A stretch of DNA of 64,000 bases from Gammaproteobacteria bacterium (lineage in GTDB: Bacteria; Pseudomonadota; Gammaproteobacteria; Pseudomonadales; Pseudohongiellaceae): positions 1-64,000 of the forward strand of contig JABIPQ010000109.1 in assembly GCA_018698975.1 (NCBI GenBank). Direction: 5' to 3'. The position numbers and the translations under genes are program-made. Every line of letters begins with the position of its first letter. Position 1 is the first letter of the stretch. The notes below the pieces were generated by a model. The model was not told the DNA's origin and did no database searches. It was given only the letters and a program-made list of their open reading frames with translations. Of the stretch, positions 26,493-35,273 are shown in pieces.

Positions 26493-27854
26493 ATGGAGCA
26501 GTATTCCTTGCGTGAAATAACCTGTTTTAAAGCCTACGACGTGCGTGGTCGTATTCCTGATCAGTTAAATGAAGAGATTGCCTATCGTATTGGTCAGGCT
26601 TATGCGGCATTCATCAAACCCAAGGAAGTGGTAGTGGGTTTTGATATTCGCCTGAGTAGCAAATCGCTGTGCGAAGCCTTGATACGCGGTCTCACCGACT
26701 CAGGTGTGGATGTGTCGAATATCGGCCAGTGTGGTACCGAGGAGATTTACTTTGCCACCAGCTTTCTTGGCGTGGATGGAGGCATTGTTGTGACTGCCAG
26801 CCACAACCCAAAAGATTACAACGGTATCAAGTTTGTGCGGGAAAACTCCAAACCGGTCAGTGCTGATACCGGGCTTGTAGAAATTCGTCAGCTGGCAGAG
26901 AAAAATGAATTTGATATGGCGTCAAAGAAGGGTCGCGTCTCACAAGTTGATGTGAAAGAAGATTATATAAAACACCTGCTTTCCTATATTGATATCAATA
27001 ATTTAGAACCGCTTACAGTGCTATGTAATGCAGGGAATGGCGGCGCGGGCCCTGTTGTCGATTTACTGGAACCTCATTTGCCGTTTGAGTTTATAAAAAT
27101 GCATCATGAGCCTGATGGCAACTTCCCCAACGGAATTCCCAATCCTCTGTTACCGGAAAATCGTCAACCCACTAAAGATGCATTACTAAAAAATAATGCC
27201 GATGTGGCTATTGCCTGGGATGGTGATTTTGACCGCTGTTTCTTCTTCGACGAAAAAGGCGGCTTTATTGAGGGCTATTATATTGTTGGCTTGTTGGCAG
27301 AAGCTTTTTTGAAGAAGAGTCCGGGTAGCAAAATCATTCACGATCCACGACTGGTCTGGAATACGCAGGAGCTGGTTGCAGCCAATGGTGGCGAAGCGGT
27401 GCTGAGTAAATCTGGCCACGCTTTTATCAAGGAAAAAATGCGTGAAGTGGATGCTGTGTATGGCGGTGAAATGAGCGCCCACCATTATTTCCGCGACTTT
27501 TTCTACTGCGACAGCGGTATGGTGCCCTGGTTGCTGGTGCTGGAAATAATGTGTACTTCGGGCAAACCATTGTCGCAGCTGGTAGAAGAATGCATCGCCC
27601 GTTTCCCGGCCAGTGGCGAGATCAATCGCGAAGTGGCTGATGCCAAAGCCGTTATCGAAAAAGTGTTGGCACACTATAAAGATGATGCTATTGATGTTGA
27701 TTACACAGATGGGGTTAGCGTGAGTTTTGACCACTGGCGTTTCAATCTGCGCATGTCCAATACCGAACCGGTGGTGCGATTGAATGTTGAATCGCGTGGG
27801 GATATTGCATTGATGGAGCAAAAGACAGAAGAGATTTTGGCCTTGATGGAATAG
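26493..27854 (+). CDS. manB: Phosphomannomutase / phosphoglucomutase
   Basis: Interconverts hexose 6- and 1-phosphates, feeding ManC and GalU. The 453 residues have the four alpha-D-phosphohexomutase regions: the N-terminal [17 protein letters not shown], the phosphoserine loop [14 protein letters not shown] (about 96-109), the metal loop [13 protein letters not shown] (about 240), the sugar-specificity loop [10 protein letters not shown] (about 325) and the phosphate-binding [14 protein letters not shown]. The type (CpsG/ManB) and the manC neighbour favour mannose. Start at ATG 26493 adds a few residues before the usual ITCFKAYD. Confidence 0.93.
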   Translation: MEQYSLREITCFKAYDVRGRIPDQLNEEIAYRIGQAYAAFIKPKEVVVGFDIRLSSKSLCEALIRGLTDSGVDVSNIGQCGTEEIYFATSFLGVDGGIVVTASHNPKDYNGIKFVRENSKPVSADTGLVEIRQLAEKNEFDMASKKGRVSQVDVKEDYIKHLLSYIDINNLEPLTVLCNAGNGGAGPVVDLLEPHLPFEFIKMHHEPDGNFPNGIPNPLLPENRQPTKDALLKNNADVAIAWDGDFDRCFFFDEKGGFIEGYYIVGLLAEAFLKKSPGSKIIHDPRLVWNTQELVAANGGEAVLSKSGHAFIKEKMREVDAVYGGEMSAHHYFRDFFYCDSGMVPWLLVLEIMCTSGKPLSQLVEECIARFPASGEINREVADAKAVIEKVLAHYKDDAIDVDYTDGVSVSFDHWRFNLRMSNTEPVVRLNVESRGDIALMEQKTEEILALME

Positions 27855-28035
27855 TTACAAGGTACAAGTTGAAAGTATGTAGGAGGGGTTTCAACCCCGA
27901 ATGAATTCAAAGATATAAGTAGAAAGTTCCTTGGTTCCGTAAGTACCTACATGTAAAAATCATAAATTAATCAGAAGGCTGTATTTTTTATTCTTTATGG
28001 GATAAACAGGTCGGATAAGCGCAGCGTCATCCGAC
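27854..28035. repeat. Repeat-rich intergenic segment after manB
   Basis: Four heptamers (GTTACAA, GGTACAA, GTTGAAA, GTATGTA) begin at the last base of the manB stop. They run into a 43-base segment (27874-27916) that matches 5083-5125 with one mismatch and contains the hairpin GGGGTT-TC-AACCCC. A further hairpin at 28010-28035 has the outer stem GTCGGAT/ATCCGAC and is a variant of the dispersed hairpin repeat. Confidence 0.85.
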
Positions 28036-28058
28036 GAAGAACGCTCAGCCAAATCAGA

Positions 28059-28964
28059 TCATTTTTTCCGTGTAAGTTTGTAGGACGTCATCCGTGACGC
28101 ACCCGAAGTATAAATAGTCCCGTCACTTTCTACTCCCAATCCGTGGGCGCGCAGTGCATAGGCGGTATCCAGTAATACTCCATCTTTGACGATGCTGACT
28201 GTGCCTTCGTTTACATCGCTGATGTACATCGTGTCATCGTCCATTATTTCAATACCGCCGCGTGATGGGTAAGGCCAGCTTTCAATATACTCACCTTCGG
28301 GGCTCCACACTTGCACGCGAAAATTTTCACTGTCATTGATGATAATGCGATTGCGCGAATCCAGAGCAACACCATGCACTGCCTGGAACTGTCCCGGGCC
28401 GGTGCCTTTTTCACCACCAATAATGCGTTTAAAACTACCGTCCCCTGAAAAATGCACAACCCGGGAGTTCACATAGCCGTCTGACACATAAATATCATCA
28501 TTATCAGCAATGAATACATGATTGGGCTGGTTGAATTTATCACTTGAAGCGTTATCCCCGGCTTCATCCAATATGCCCAGCGTCATCAGCAGCTCGCCCT
28601 CAGTACTGAATTTGTGAATCACATGCCTGGCAGAATCGCTGATCCAGGAATTTCCTTCATCATCAAGAGTAATGCTGTGGGCACTGCCAATTTCGAAATC
28701 GCTGCTCCAGGATTTCACAAAGCTGCCATCGCGGTTAAATATTCGTACATAGGGCGGCGTGCGCACCAATACAACAACCTGACCCTTGCCATTTGTTGTT
28801 ATCCAGGAGGTAGAGCCATCCCATGCGCCACCTGGCACCTGTGCCCAGTTGCCATCGACCAGGTAATTTTGCTCGGGATTCTGGTTCGCGGCATCTTCAC
28901 GCTGGGCCATGGTCAGGGAAGTGCACAGCATTAAAGTCAGGGCGGAAATCAATAGTCGGATCAT
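28059..28964 (-). CDS. Exported NHL-repeat beta-propeller protein
   Basis: A 301-residue exported protein with a signal peptide (MIRLLISALTLMLCTSLTMAQ). The rest is built of about six NHL-type repeats, seen as recurring 'V..V.D....V..F...G.' units such as GNSWISDSARHVIHKFSTEGELL, DDIYVSDGYVNSRVVHFSGDGSF and NRIIINDSENFRVQVWSPEGEYI. The fold resembles the propeller of peptidyl-alpha-hydroxyglycine lyase and other NHL proteins, but no enzyme function can be assigned. ATG 28964, preceded by AGGAC, is preferred over an upstream start that would put 26 residues before the signal peptide. Confidence 0.8.
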   Translation of the reverse strand: MIRLLISALTLMLCTSLTMAQREDAANQNPEQNYLVDGNWAQVPGGAWDGSTSWITTNGKGQVVVLVRTPPYVRIFNRDGSFVKSWSSDFEIGSAHSITLDDEGNSWISDSARHVIHKFSTEGELLMTLGILDEAGDNASSDKFNQPNHVFIADNDDIYVSDGYVNSRVVHFSGDGSFKRIIGGEKGTGPGQFQAVHGVALDSRNRIIINDSENFRVQVWSPEGEYIESWPYPSRGGIEIMDDDTMYISDVNEGTVSIVKDGVLLDTAYALRAHGLGVESDGTIYTSGASRMTSYKLTRKK

Positions 28965-29148
28965 GGTGCTTGTCCTGTTATTGGCAGCAAGAAAGACATG
29001 AGTATATAAGTATGGGGGTGAGGATGTAATACTCAGATGCACATTTCAACTCAGGCTGGATAATGTCCCGCAGGGTTCATATACTGCATTGGCTGTTGCT
29101 AATAATAACAACGCTGATTACCTTCAGAGAAATGAATGACGAAAACAT

Positions 29149-29183
29149 GTAGGGCGGAAGAAGGCCGCAGGCCGATATCCGCC
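29149..29183 (+). repeat. Dispersed hairpin repeat, GGCC inner-stem type
   Basis: Outer stem GGCGGA/TCCGCC, inner stem GGCC-GCA-GGCC and the conserved unpaired AGAA and GATA. It is upstream of the NIPSNAP gene and is followed by GGGCGAAGCTA, the same extension found after the copy at 29793-29826. Confidence 0.85.
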
Positions 29184-29249
29184 GGGCGAAGCTAGTGGAA
29201 GGCTTACTAGACAAGATTAAAACAACAACCCAAACCAGAGATAAACCTA

Positions 29250-29765
29250 ATGACAAAAAAAATACTGTTAACAAGTACCAAATTGGCCGGCTTTGCGCTG
29301 GTCCTTGCGCAAGCCTTCTTGCTCTCCAATGTGGCCATGGCAGCACAGAGCAACACCCCATTGCCCGCCTGTGGTCCACGCGGTCAGCTTCCTGCCGAAG
29401 TTGCTTCCAATGTAGATGCCAATGCGCGCTGCTTTGAACTGCGTATGTATACCGCTGATCCGGAACGGGATGGCGTTGATAATTTCGAAGGAGGCATTGA
29501 CGCCTTACACCAACGCTTTCGCGAAGAAGAAGTTGCTCTATTCGAGAAGCATGGTGCAGAAATTATAGGTGTCTGGCAGGATCTTGAGAGACCCAACACG
29601 CTGATCTGGATGTTGGCTTATCGCGATCGTGCCCACCGTGAAGAAGTATGGGCTGGCTTCGGGGCCGATCCCGCCTGGACAGCGCTGCGCCTGAAATACA
29701 ACGTGCCATTGTTGCGTCCGCAGGTATTCCTGATGAGCAATACAGACTATTCCAACCTGAAGTAG
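29250..29765 (+). CDS. Exported NIPSNAP-domain protein
   Basis: A 171-residue protein with an N-terminal signal peptide (about 1-31, ending AMAAQ) and a NIPSNAP/ferredoxin-like domain, shown by CFELRMYTADPE, ALHQRFREEEVALFEKHGAEIIGVWQD, LIWMLAYRDRAHREEVWAGFGADPAW. NIPSNAP domains are dimeric alpha-beta barrels without a common known reaction. It stands between the NHL protein and a class V aminotransferase, with the same hairpin repeat on both sides. Confidence 0.82.
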   Translation: MTKKILLTSTKLAGFALVLAQAFLLSNVAMAAQSNTPLPACGPRGQLPAEVASNVDANARCFELRMYTADPERDGVDNFEGGIDALHQRFREEEVALFEKHGAEIIGVWQDLERPNTLIWMLAYRDRAHREEVWAGFGADPAWTALRLKYNVPLLRPQVFLMSNTDYSNLK

Positions 29766-29792
29766 AAATTTTTGTAAGACGAAAGAAGGGCC

Positions 29793-29826
29793 TAGGGCGG
29801 AAGAAGGGCGCAGCCCGATATCCGCC
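29793..29826 (+). repeat. Dispersed hairpin repeat, GGGC inner-stem type
   Basis: Outer stem GGCGGA/TCCGCC and inner stem GGGC-GCA-GCCC with the same AGAA and GATA internal loop. It ends 25 bases before the aminotransferase start codon, so it would lie in the 5' leader of that mRNA. Confidence 0.85.
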
Positions 29827-29850
29827 GGGCGAAGCTATACAGAGAGAATT

Positions 29851-31029
29851 ATGAACGACAAAAAATATAACCCCGGCAGACATTTTCTGCAAATCCCTGG
29901 TCCATCCAATGTGCCTGATAGAGTACTGCAGGCGATGGCCTTTCCCACAGTGGATCACCGTGGCCCGGATTTTCCAGAGCTGACATTTCGGCTCATGGAA
30001 AAGCTTGCCGCACTGTTTAAAACCAAAGCGCCGGTGATTATCTTTCCCGCTTCTGGAACTGGCGGTTGGGAATCGTCTTTATTAAATACATTATCACCAG
30101 GTGACAAGGTGCTGGCTTTTGAAACCGGTCACTTTGCCACCCTGTGGAAAAATGTGGCGGAGAAGCTGGGACTGGAAATTGATTTTGTGCCCGGCGATTG
30201 GCGTCATGGTATCGATCCCGGCACTGTGGAAGAAAAGCTGAAAGCAGATACACATCACACCATCAAAGCGGTGCTGGCCGTGCATACCGAAACCTCTACC
30301 GGTATCAACAGTCGCATCAGTGAGATTCGTAAAGCGATTGATGTTGCGGATCATCCCGCGCTGTTTATGGTGGATGCTGTGTCTTCTCTGGCTTGTTCGG
30401 ATTACAGACATGATGAATGGGGCGTTGATGTCACCATTAGCGCCTCGCAAAAGGGGCTGATGTTACCTCCGGGCCTGTGCTTCAACGCAGTCAGCGAAAA
30501 AGCGCTGACCTGCAGCAAGACCTCAACAGCGCATCATTCCTACTGGCGCTGGCAGGAAATGCTGGACAACAATGCCCGCGGTTACTTTCCCTATACACCA
30601 GGCACCAATTTACTTTATGGCCTGGATGAAGCGTTAAACATGCTGAGTGAAGAAGGTCTGGATAATGTTCTGGCGCGCCATGCCCGCCTGGCTAAAGCCA
30701 CGCGTGTGGCGGTGGCTGCCTGGGGCCTGGAAAATCTGTGTCTCAATGATGATGAGTTTTCCAATTCAACTACCGCAGTAATGATGCCTGATGGCCTTGA
30801 TGCCGATGAGCTACGTTTAACTATTCTGGATCGCTTTAATATGTCACTGGGTATGGGCCTGGGTAAAGTGAAAGGAAAAGTTTTCCGCATCGGACATATT
30901 GGCGACTTCAATGACCTGATGATGGCCGGCACCTTGAGTGGAGTGGAAATGGGATTGGGTATTGCCGGTGTGCCGCACAATAAAGGTGGCGTGCAGGCGG
31001 CCTTGGAGTTTTTGGCTCAAGAGCGTTGA
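29851..31029 (+). CDS. Class V aminotransferase, serine-glyoxylate / alanine-glyoxylate type
   Basis: A 392-residue PLP enzyme. The family N terminus PGRHFLQIPGPSNVPDRVLQAM, DHRGPDF, the SGTGGWESSLLNTLSPGD loop, VHTETSTGINSRI, the aspartate of MVDAVSSLA and the PLP lysine in SASQKGLMLPPGLCF match serine-glyoxylate aminotransferase (SgaA/AgxT). The expected reaction forms hydroxypyruvate and glycine from serine and glyoxylate. The next genes are a SMP-30-like protein and a GntP permease, which fits use of small hydroxy acids. Substrate is inferred from the family. Confidence 0.88.
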   Translation: MNDKKYNPGRHFLQIPGPSNVPDRVLQAMAFPTVDHRGPDFPELTFRLMEKLAALFKTKAPVIIFPASGTGGWESSLLNTLSPGDKVLAFETGHFATLWKNVAEKLGLEIDFVPGDWRHGIDPGTVEEKLKADTHHTIKAVLAVHTETSTGINSRISEIRKAIDVADHPALFMVDAVSSLACSDYRHDEWGVDVTISASQKGLMLPPGLCFNAVSEKALTCSKTSTAHHSYWRWQEMLDNNARGYFPYTPGTNLLYGLDEALNMLSEEGLDNVLARHARLAKATRVAVAAWGLENLCLNDDEFSNSTTAVMMPDGLDADELRLTILDRFNMSLGMGLGKVKGKVFRIGHIGDFNDLMMAGTLSGVEMGLGIAGVPHNKGGVQAALEFLAQER

Positions 31030-31114
31030 AAGGTACAAGGTACAAGTTAAAAGTGAAAAGAGTGTAGGGCGGAAGAAGGCCGCAGGCCGATATCCGCCAT
31101 GGCGATTGAAAATC
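31030..31114 (+). repeat. 7-bp array, hairpin repeat and second hairpin
   Basis: Starts with the base after the aminotransferase stop: AAGGTAC, AAGGTAC, AAGTTAA, AAGTGAA, AAGAGTG (31030-31064), then the hairpin repeat at 31064-31098 (inner stem GGCC-GCA-GGCC), then a hairpin GGCGATT-GAA-AATCGCC. It shows the complete module order of this repeat family. Confidence 0.85.
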
Positions 31115-31171
31115 GCCTGAAGGCGACCAAAGACCAAAAGAAAAAAATACCTGTCATACAAAGAGGCAATC

Positions 31172-32239
31172 ATGAAAACAACAATCAGCTTGGCATTACT
31201 ATTAGGATTTTCATTCGTCGCATCTGCACAACAGCCGTCATCTACTTTTGATCGTGGTAATTTACTACAGGCGAGGCTGGATCCCCGCTTTGCTGATGTC
31301 ATTGCTGGCTGCAACATTGCTCCGCCGTCTATTCAATTTGGTGAAGGGCCAGATGACAGTTCATCACCACCGATGCCAAGCCTGCCCGCCGCATCATCTA
31401 TTCCAGGTGTTATTCAGGGCGGCAAAGTCTGGCAAGTGGTATGGCGTTGGCATGGCAATAATGCTGACGGCCCCATTGCTGGTGAAAATGGCACCATGCA
31501 ATTCGCCAACAATGATGCTGGCAATGTCATGGAACTGGATCCTGAAACCGGGCTGGCCCGCATTATTCATGATGACATTAATGTTGCCGGTGCGGTTTCG
31601 CGCAGCAAGAACGGTGCACTATATGTTGCTACCCGCGGTATCGGCACCGGCATCGAGCAACTGGAGCCGGAACGAAAAATACTCACCAATACCTTCAACG
31701 GCGAGCCATTGGAATGCGTCGGCGGGGTCATGAATGACCTCACCGTGGATGCCAAAGGCGGCGTTTATTTTTCCATCTCCGGCACCGGTGTGTTTTATGC
31801 AGATGCGCAGGGCAATACCAGCACCTACGGGGATGTTCCGGGTGCCAACGGCATTATCCTCAGCGCCGATGAACAAACACTCTATGCCACCAATGGCGGC
31901 ACCGTGGTGGCCTTTGATGTTGAGGCAGACGGGTCTTTAACCAAGCAACGTGACTTTGGTCAGTTGCAAGGTGGTCAGGGTGGTGATGGTTCTGCCATAG
32001 ACAGCGAAGGCCGTTTGTATGTGGCGACCGGTCGCTCTGCCGATGTATTTGCACCCGATGGCACCTTTTTGGGTTCTATCCCGGGTCCCGAGGGCATGCA
32101 TGGTGTAGCTTTTGGTGGGAAAGATAAAAAGACGCTTTACGGCATCGTCTTTTACGGCTCATGGGGAACCCAGGCTGCGCGTAATGCTATTGTTGCTATT
32201 GACACTATTGCGCAGGGTTATATGGGACGCGAAAAGTAA
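31172..32239 (+). CDS. Exported SMP-30/gluconolactonase-like protein
   Basis: A 355-residue protein with a signal peptide (MKTTISLALLLGFSFVASAQ) and a beta-propeller of the SMP-30/gluconolactonase type: GVMNDLTVDAKGGVYFSIS, GVFYADAQGNTSTYGDVPGANGIILSADEQTLYATNGGTVVAFDVEADGSL, SAIDSEGRLYVATGRSADVFAPDG. This includes the N-D and N-G metal-site motifs (GGVMND, GANGI). It may open a sugar-acid lactone in the periplasm for the GntP permease downstream (inference). AAGAGG lies just before the ATG. Confidence 0.82.
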   Translation: MKTTISLALLLGFSFVASAQQPSSTFDRGNLLQARLDPRFADVIAGCNIAPPSIQFGEGPDDSSSPPMPSLPAASSIPGVIQGGKVWQVVWRWHGNNADGPIAGENGTMQFANNDAGNVMELDPETGLARIIHDDINVAGAVSRSKNGALYVATRGIGTGIEQLEPERKILTNTFNGEPLECVGGVMNDLTVDAKGGVYFSISGTGVFYADAQGNTSTYGDVPGANGIILSADEQTLYATNGGTVVAFDVEADGSLTKQRDFGQLQGGQGGDGSAIDSEGRLYVATGRSADVFAPDGTFLGSIPGPEGMHGVAFGGKDKKTLYGIVFYGSWGTQAARNAIVAIDTIAQGYMGREK

Positions 32240-32242
32240 AAG

Positions 32243-32373
32243 GCAGTCACAAGTCGCAAGTCGTAAGCAGGACAAATAGGCCGGAAGCGCGCAGCGATGT
32301 CCGGCATGAAGGCACAAAATACAAGGTACAAGTGAAAAGTAGGGCGAAAGAAGGTCGCAGGCCGATATCCGCC
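32243..32373 (+). repeat. Heptamers with two hairpin repeats
   Basis: Degenerate heptamers (CAGTCAC, AAGTCGC, AAGTCGT, 32243-32263) precede one hairpin copy (32277-32305, GCCGGA/TCCGGC type). TACAAGG heptamers then lead to a second copy (32340-32373, GG(C)CGCAGGCC inner stem with one outer mismatch) and a hairpin GCGAT-AGCA-AATCGC. The island fills the gap before the GntP gene. Confidence 0.8.
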
Positions 32374-32426
32374 AAAGCGATAGCAAATCGCCCTGGCTAA
32401 AATAAATAACACCAAGGGGTTTTGTT

Positions 32427-33791
32427 TTGGATCCATCCACAGCGGTCAATATGAATGCAGCGGTCTCCCTCGGTGGTTTTGCTGTTTTAATTTTTCTTCT
32501 GCTTTTTCTCATCGCAAAATGGAAATGGCATGTGTTTTTTGCTCTGCTGATTCCCATTATGTTGTTCGGCATTCTGCCGGGGGTTCAACAAAATAATTTC
32601 ATTGATGCTTTTGAAACCGGTTTTGGTAATACCCTTGGCGGTATCGGCGTGGTCATCGTGCTGGGCTCCATCATTGCCGAGGCGTTAAAGCATACTGGCG
32701 CGATTCAGGTGATCACCAAATCCATGGTGAACCTGGTGGGCTCCAAACGTATGCCGCTGGCGCTGACCCTGACAGGTTTCATTATCGGTATCGCGATTTT
32801 TTCCGATGTCGCCTTTGTTATTCTCAATCCGCTGGTGCATTCCTCTGCGCGCGCCATGAGTGTGGGGATCGCGGTAATGTCCACCGGTTTGGTGGGTGCG
32901 CTGCAGTTAACTCATGCCATCGTTCCGCCTACCCCCGGACCACTGGCTGCCGCAGCGCTGCTTGGCGCCGACATTGGCAAAACCATTATTTTTGGTTCCG
33001 TTGCCTGTCTGCTGGGTAGCTTGAGTTGTTGGGCCTGGGGAGTGTATGTTGCCGGACCGCGCATCAAGACCATGGGCTCCGAAGAATTTAAAGATATCGA
33101 TTTTTCTGCAGATGACACGCGGCAATTACCCAGCACCCTGAGTTCCTATACACCAATCGTCATTCCCATCGTGCTGATTGGCATGCAAAGTGTGGTGGCG
33201 TTGACCTTTCCTGACGGACATATTCTGAAAACAATCTTCACTTATCTGGGCTGGCCGGTGGTGGCGCTGTCCATCGGTGTCTGGCTGGCCTATCGCAATA
33301 TCACCAACGAAGCGGACCGCACCAATGCCAAAGACAAGTGGGTAGAGGAAGGCCTGCGCACCTCGGCAATGATTCTGGTGGTCACAGGTCTGGGCGGTAG
33401 TCTGAGTGCTATTCTGCGTGGCACTCCGGCAGTAGATTTTATTGCCGGCGCCTTTGCTGATTATGGTTTGCCCACAATCCTGTTGCCATTTGCCCTGGGC
33501 ATTATCGGCAATATGATCACCGGTTCCACCACAGTGGGGGTGATCACGGCTGCCTCATTGTCTGCCCCCATGCTTGGCACTTTGGGCCTGTCGCCGGAAG
33601 CGGCAATGCTGTCCGGCGCCAGTGGCTCGGTAATTATCAAGTATGTGAACTCCAGTTATTTCTGGATATGCACCTCCCTTACCAAACTTAGTGTAGCCGA
33701 TGCCGTGTTCAGCTATGGCGGTGCCACCCTGGTGGGTGGCCTGGTATCCTTTGCCACGGTGTGTGTGCTGTGGTCAGTGGGATTGATTTAG
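32427..33791 (+). CDS. GntP-family permease, first copy
   Basis: A 454-residue membrane protein with about 12 hydrophobic helices. Family signatures are GFGNTLGGIGVVIVLGSIIAE, FSDVAFVILNPL, AIVPPTPGPLAAA and TGSTTVGVITAASL. GntP members import gluconate, glycerate and other hydroxy acids with protons. The start is TTG at 32427, with AAGGGG seven bases upstream; an ATG eight codons later is the alternative. It is last in the run aminotransferase, SMP-30-like protein, permease. A second GntP gene lies at 42339. Confidence 0.9.
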   Translation: MDPSTAVNMNAAVSLGGFAVLIFLLLFLIAKWKWHVFFALLIPIMLFGILPGVQQNNFIDAFETGFGNTLGGIGVVIVLGSIIAEALKHTGAIQVITKSMVNLVGSKRMPLALTLTGFIIGIAIFSDVAFVILNPLVHSSARAMSVGIAVMSTGLVGALQLTHAIVPPTPGPLAAAALLGADIGKTIIFGSVACLLGSLSCWAWGVYVAGPRIKTMGSEEFKDIDFSADDTRQLPSTLSSYTPIVIPIVLIGMQSVVALTFPDGHILKTIFTYLGWPVVALSIGVWLAYRNITNEADRTNAKDKWVEEGLRTSAMILVVTGLGGSLSAILRGTPAVDFIAGAFADYGLPTILLPFALGIIGNMITGSTTVGVITAASLSAPMLGTLGLSPEAAMLSGASGSVIIKYVNSSYFWICTSLTKLSVADAVFSYGGATLVGGLVSFATVCVLWSVGLI

Positions 33792-33798
33792 AATCAAC

Positions 33799-33847
33799 GC
33801 TGAAAGCGGAAAGCGAAAAGTGAAAAGTGAAAAGTGAAAAGTGAAAA
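33799..33847. repeat. Tandem GTGAAAA heptamers
   Basis: Seven units of period 7: GCTGAAA, GCGGAAA, GCGAAAA and four exact GTGAAAA copies. The gradual change from left to right suggests expansion by slippage at the right end. The array follows the GntP stop by 7 bases and leads into AAGTACAAA, which resembles the other heptamers. Confidence 0.93.
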
Positions 33848-34242
33848 AGTACAAATTAAATTTAAAACTCACTCTGAGCATACTAATCAATTCTGCATCA
33901 AGTAAGGTTGATCTGGAATCAGCCCGAGATTGATACTGGATTTATCAAATTAAATGCCGCTAATAGCAAAATCCAGTGACTGCAGAATGTTTTCCCTGAA
34001 GTGAGATAGTGACTCTATTGGTTTTGTTAAAAGCTTCGCTGGCACAGGTGAAATCTGTGGCGTAATAATTAGTAATAGCTTTTCGTCCCGATAGGTAATC
34101 TCGGGTGTTAGTTTATCCATCGCATGATAATTAAATAATGCTGCATTACCAAGTGGCAGCACGATGCGTGTCGCTATTTCAGAAAGAAATGCACTTTGAA
34201 TATTGACCAGTTAAGGATAAAGTTTTCGACTTGTCTTTTATC
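33848..34242. other. Intergenic stretch left of the IS element
   Basis: This part holds no intact gene. It is A/T-rich and contains one open fragment on the minus strand, described separately. It ends where the insertion sequence begins. Confidence 0.5.
33950..34210 (-). pseudogene. Unrecognised protein fragment beside the IS element
   Basis: The minus-strand frame is open from 34210 to a stop at 33950 (about 86 codons) and reads like protein (ATRIVLPLGNAALFNYHAMD, LLLIITPQISPVPAKLL). A GTG at 34162 could start 70 residues, but no ribosome site is visible. Its upstream end is close to the IS left end at 34243, so it may be the tail of a gene cut by insertion. I do not recognise the family. 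Confidence 0.3.
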
Positions 34243-35223
34243 CGACTTAGGCTGACAGTGCATTTTCATCCTAACATACGTTGTTTAAGTTTCTCATAAG
34301 GTGTTTTTCCCATATGCGCAGAATGAGGTCTTAGGAAGTTATAGTAGTCCTCCCACTGGGCGAGTTTTTTCGTAGGTTAACATCGCCGGTATATTCAAGA
34401 ATCTGGTAGAACTCACGCTGATCTGTTAGGTGGGATCGCTCCACTTTTCCATTTAATCGCGGTGTTGCCGGTTTGATGTAAACATGCAACATATCCAGGT
34501 CGGCGATATGCCAATGGAATTTAGTTTGGAATTCATGACCATTATCAGTGCGTATCGTTTTTATTCTGAAAGGAAATTTATCAACCACATAATTGATAAA
34601 ATCAATTGAGCTGGATTGAGTATGCTGCTGATAGATCTTAAGCGCTCTGATGCGTGTGCAGTCATCAATGGCCGTATACTGAAACCGTTTGATGCGCCTT
34701 CCTAGTTTATCCTTAAAAAATAGAAACTTAACATCTACTTGAACGTGATGCCCAGGCACTCTTTTCTCGTAGCGTTTAAACTTGTTACGGGATCGTTTTT
34801 TTATATTTTCAGGGAGTCGATTCAGTTTATTTCTGACTAAAACGTTGTAACAACCATTACGAGATAACTTGATATTGTGGTAGCGCTGAAGATGCCACAC
34901 GATCATATCTGGTCCAAAATGATAGGTAGATCTCAAGTAAACTACTTTCTCTTCTATGGCTTTGGGGACACGTAATTTATGATTTTCCGGGCAAGGTCGA
35001 CTATCAATTAGGCCTTTTTCTCCACGGGATTCATAAGCTCGCTTCCATGTATAAAATGTTTCCCGACATATCCCAAAATAACGGCATGTCTTGGCAATGT
35101 TGCCGATCTCTTTTGCATGATTTAATACTTTTAACTTTCTGGATATATCGTGCTCTGCTCTCCGGTTCATTGTTCTCGACTCCTATATAGATAAATAACA
35201 GTATAAACTGTCTACCTAAGTCG
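34243..35223 (-). mobile_element. IS481-like insertion sequence
   Basis: About 981 bp bounded by imperfect terminal inverted repeats: CGACTTAGGCTGACAGT at 34243-34259 and, reading inward from the other end, CGACTTAGGTAGACAGT at 35207-35223 (15 of 17 identical). It contains one transposase frame on the minus strand. No clear target-site duplication is seen next to the repeats. Confidence 0.82.
34266..35170 (-). pseudogene. IS481-family DDE transposase with late frameshift
   Basis: The first frame (35170-34331) gives 279 residues: an N-terminal helix-turn-helix (CRYFGICRETFYTWKRAYESRG), then an integrase core with D in HVQVDVKFLF, D in IRTDNGHEF and E in NGKVERSHLTDQREFY. After DVNLRK the frame leaves the family sequence. 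The other frame continues with KKLAQWEDYYNFLRPHSAH and GKTPYEKLKQRML, to a TGA at 34266-34268. The switch is at six A residues (T run 34365-34370 on plus). All DDE residues precede it. It could be a one-base loss, or slippage at A-AAA-AAC. Confidence 0.85.
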
Positions 35224-35273
35224 AGATTTTTATAGCTTGAGTTAATAATTAAAAAATAAACAGGAAAATAAAA

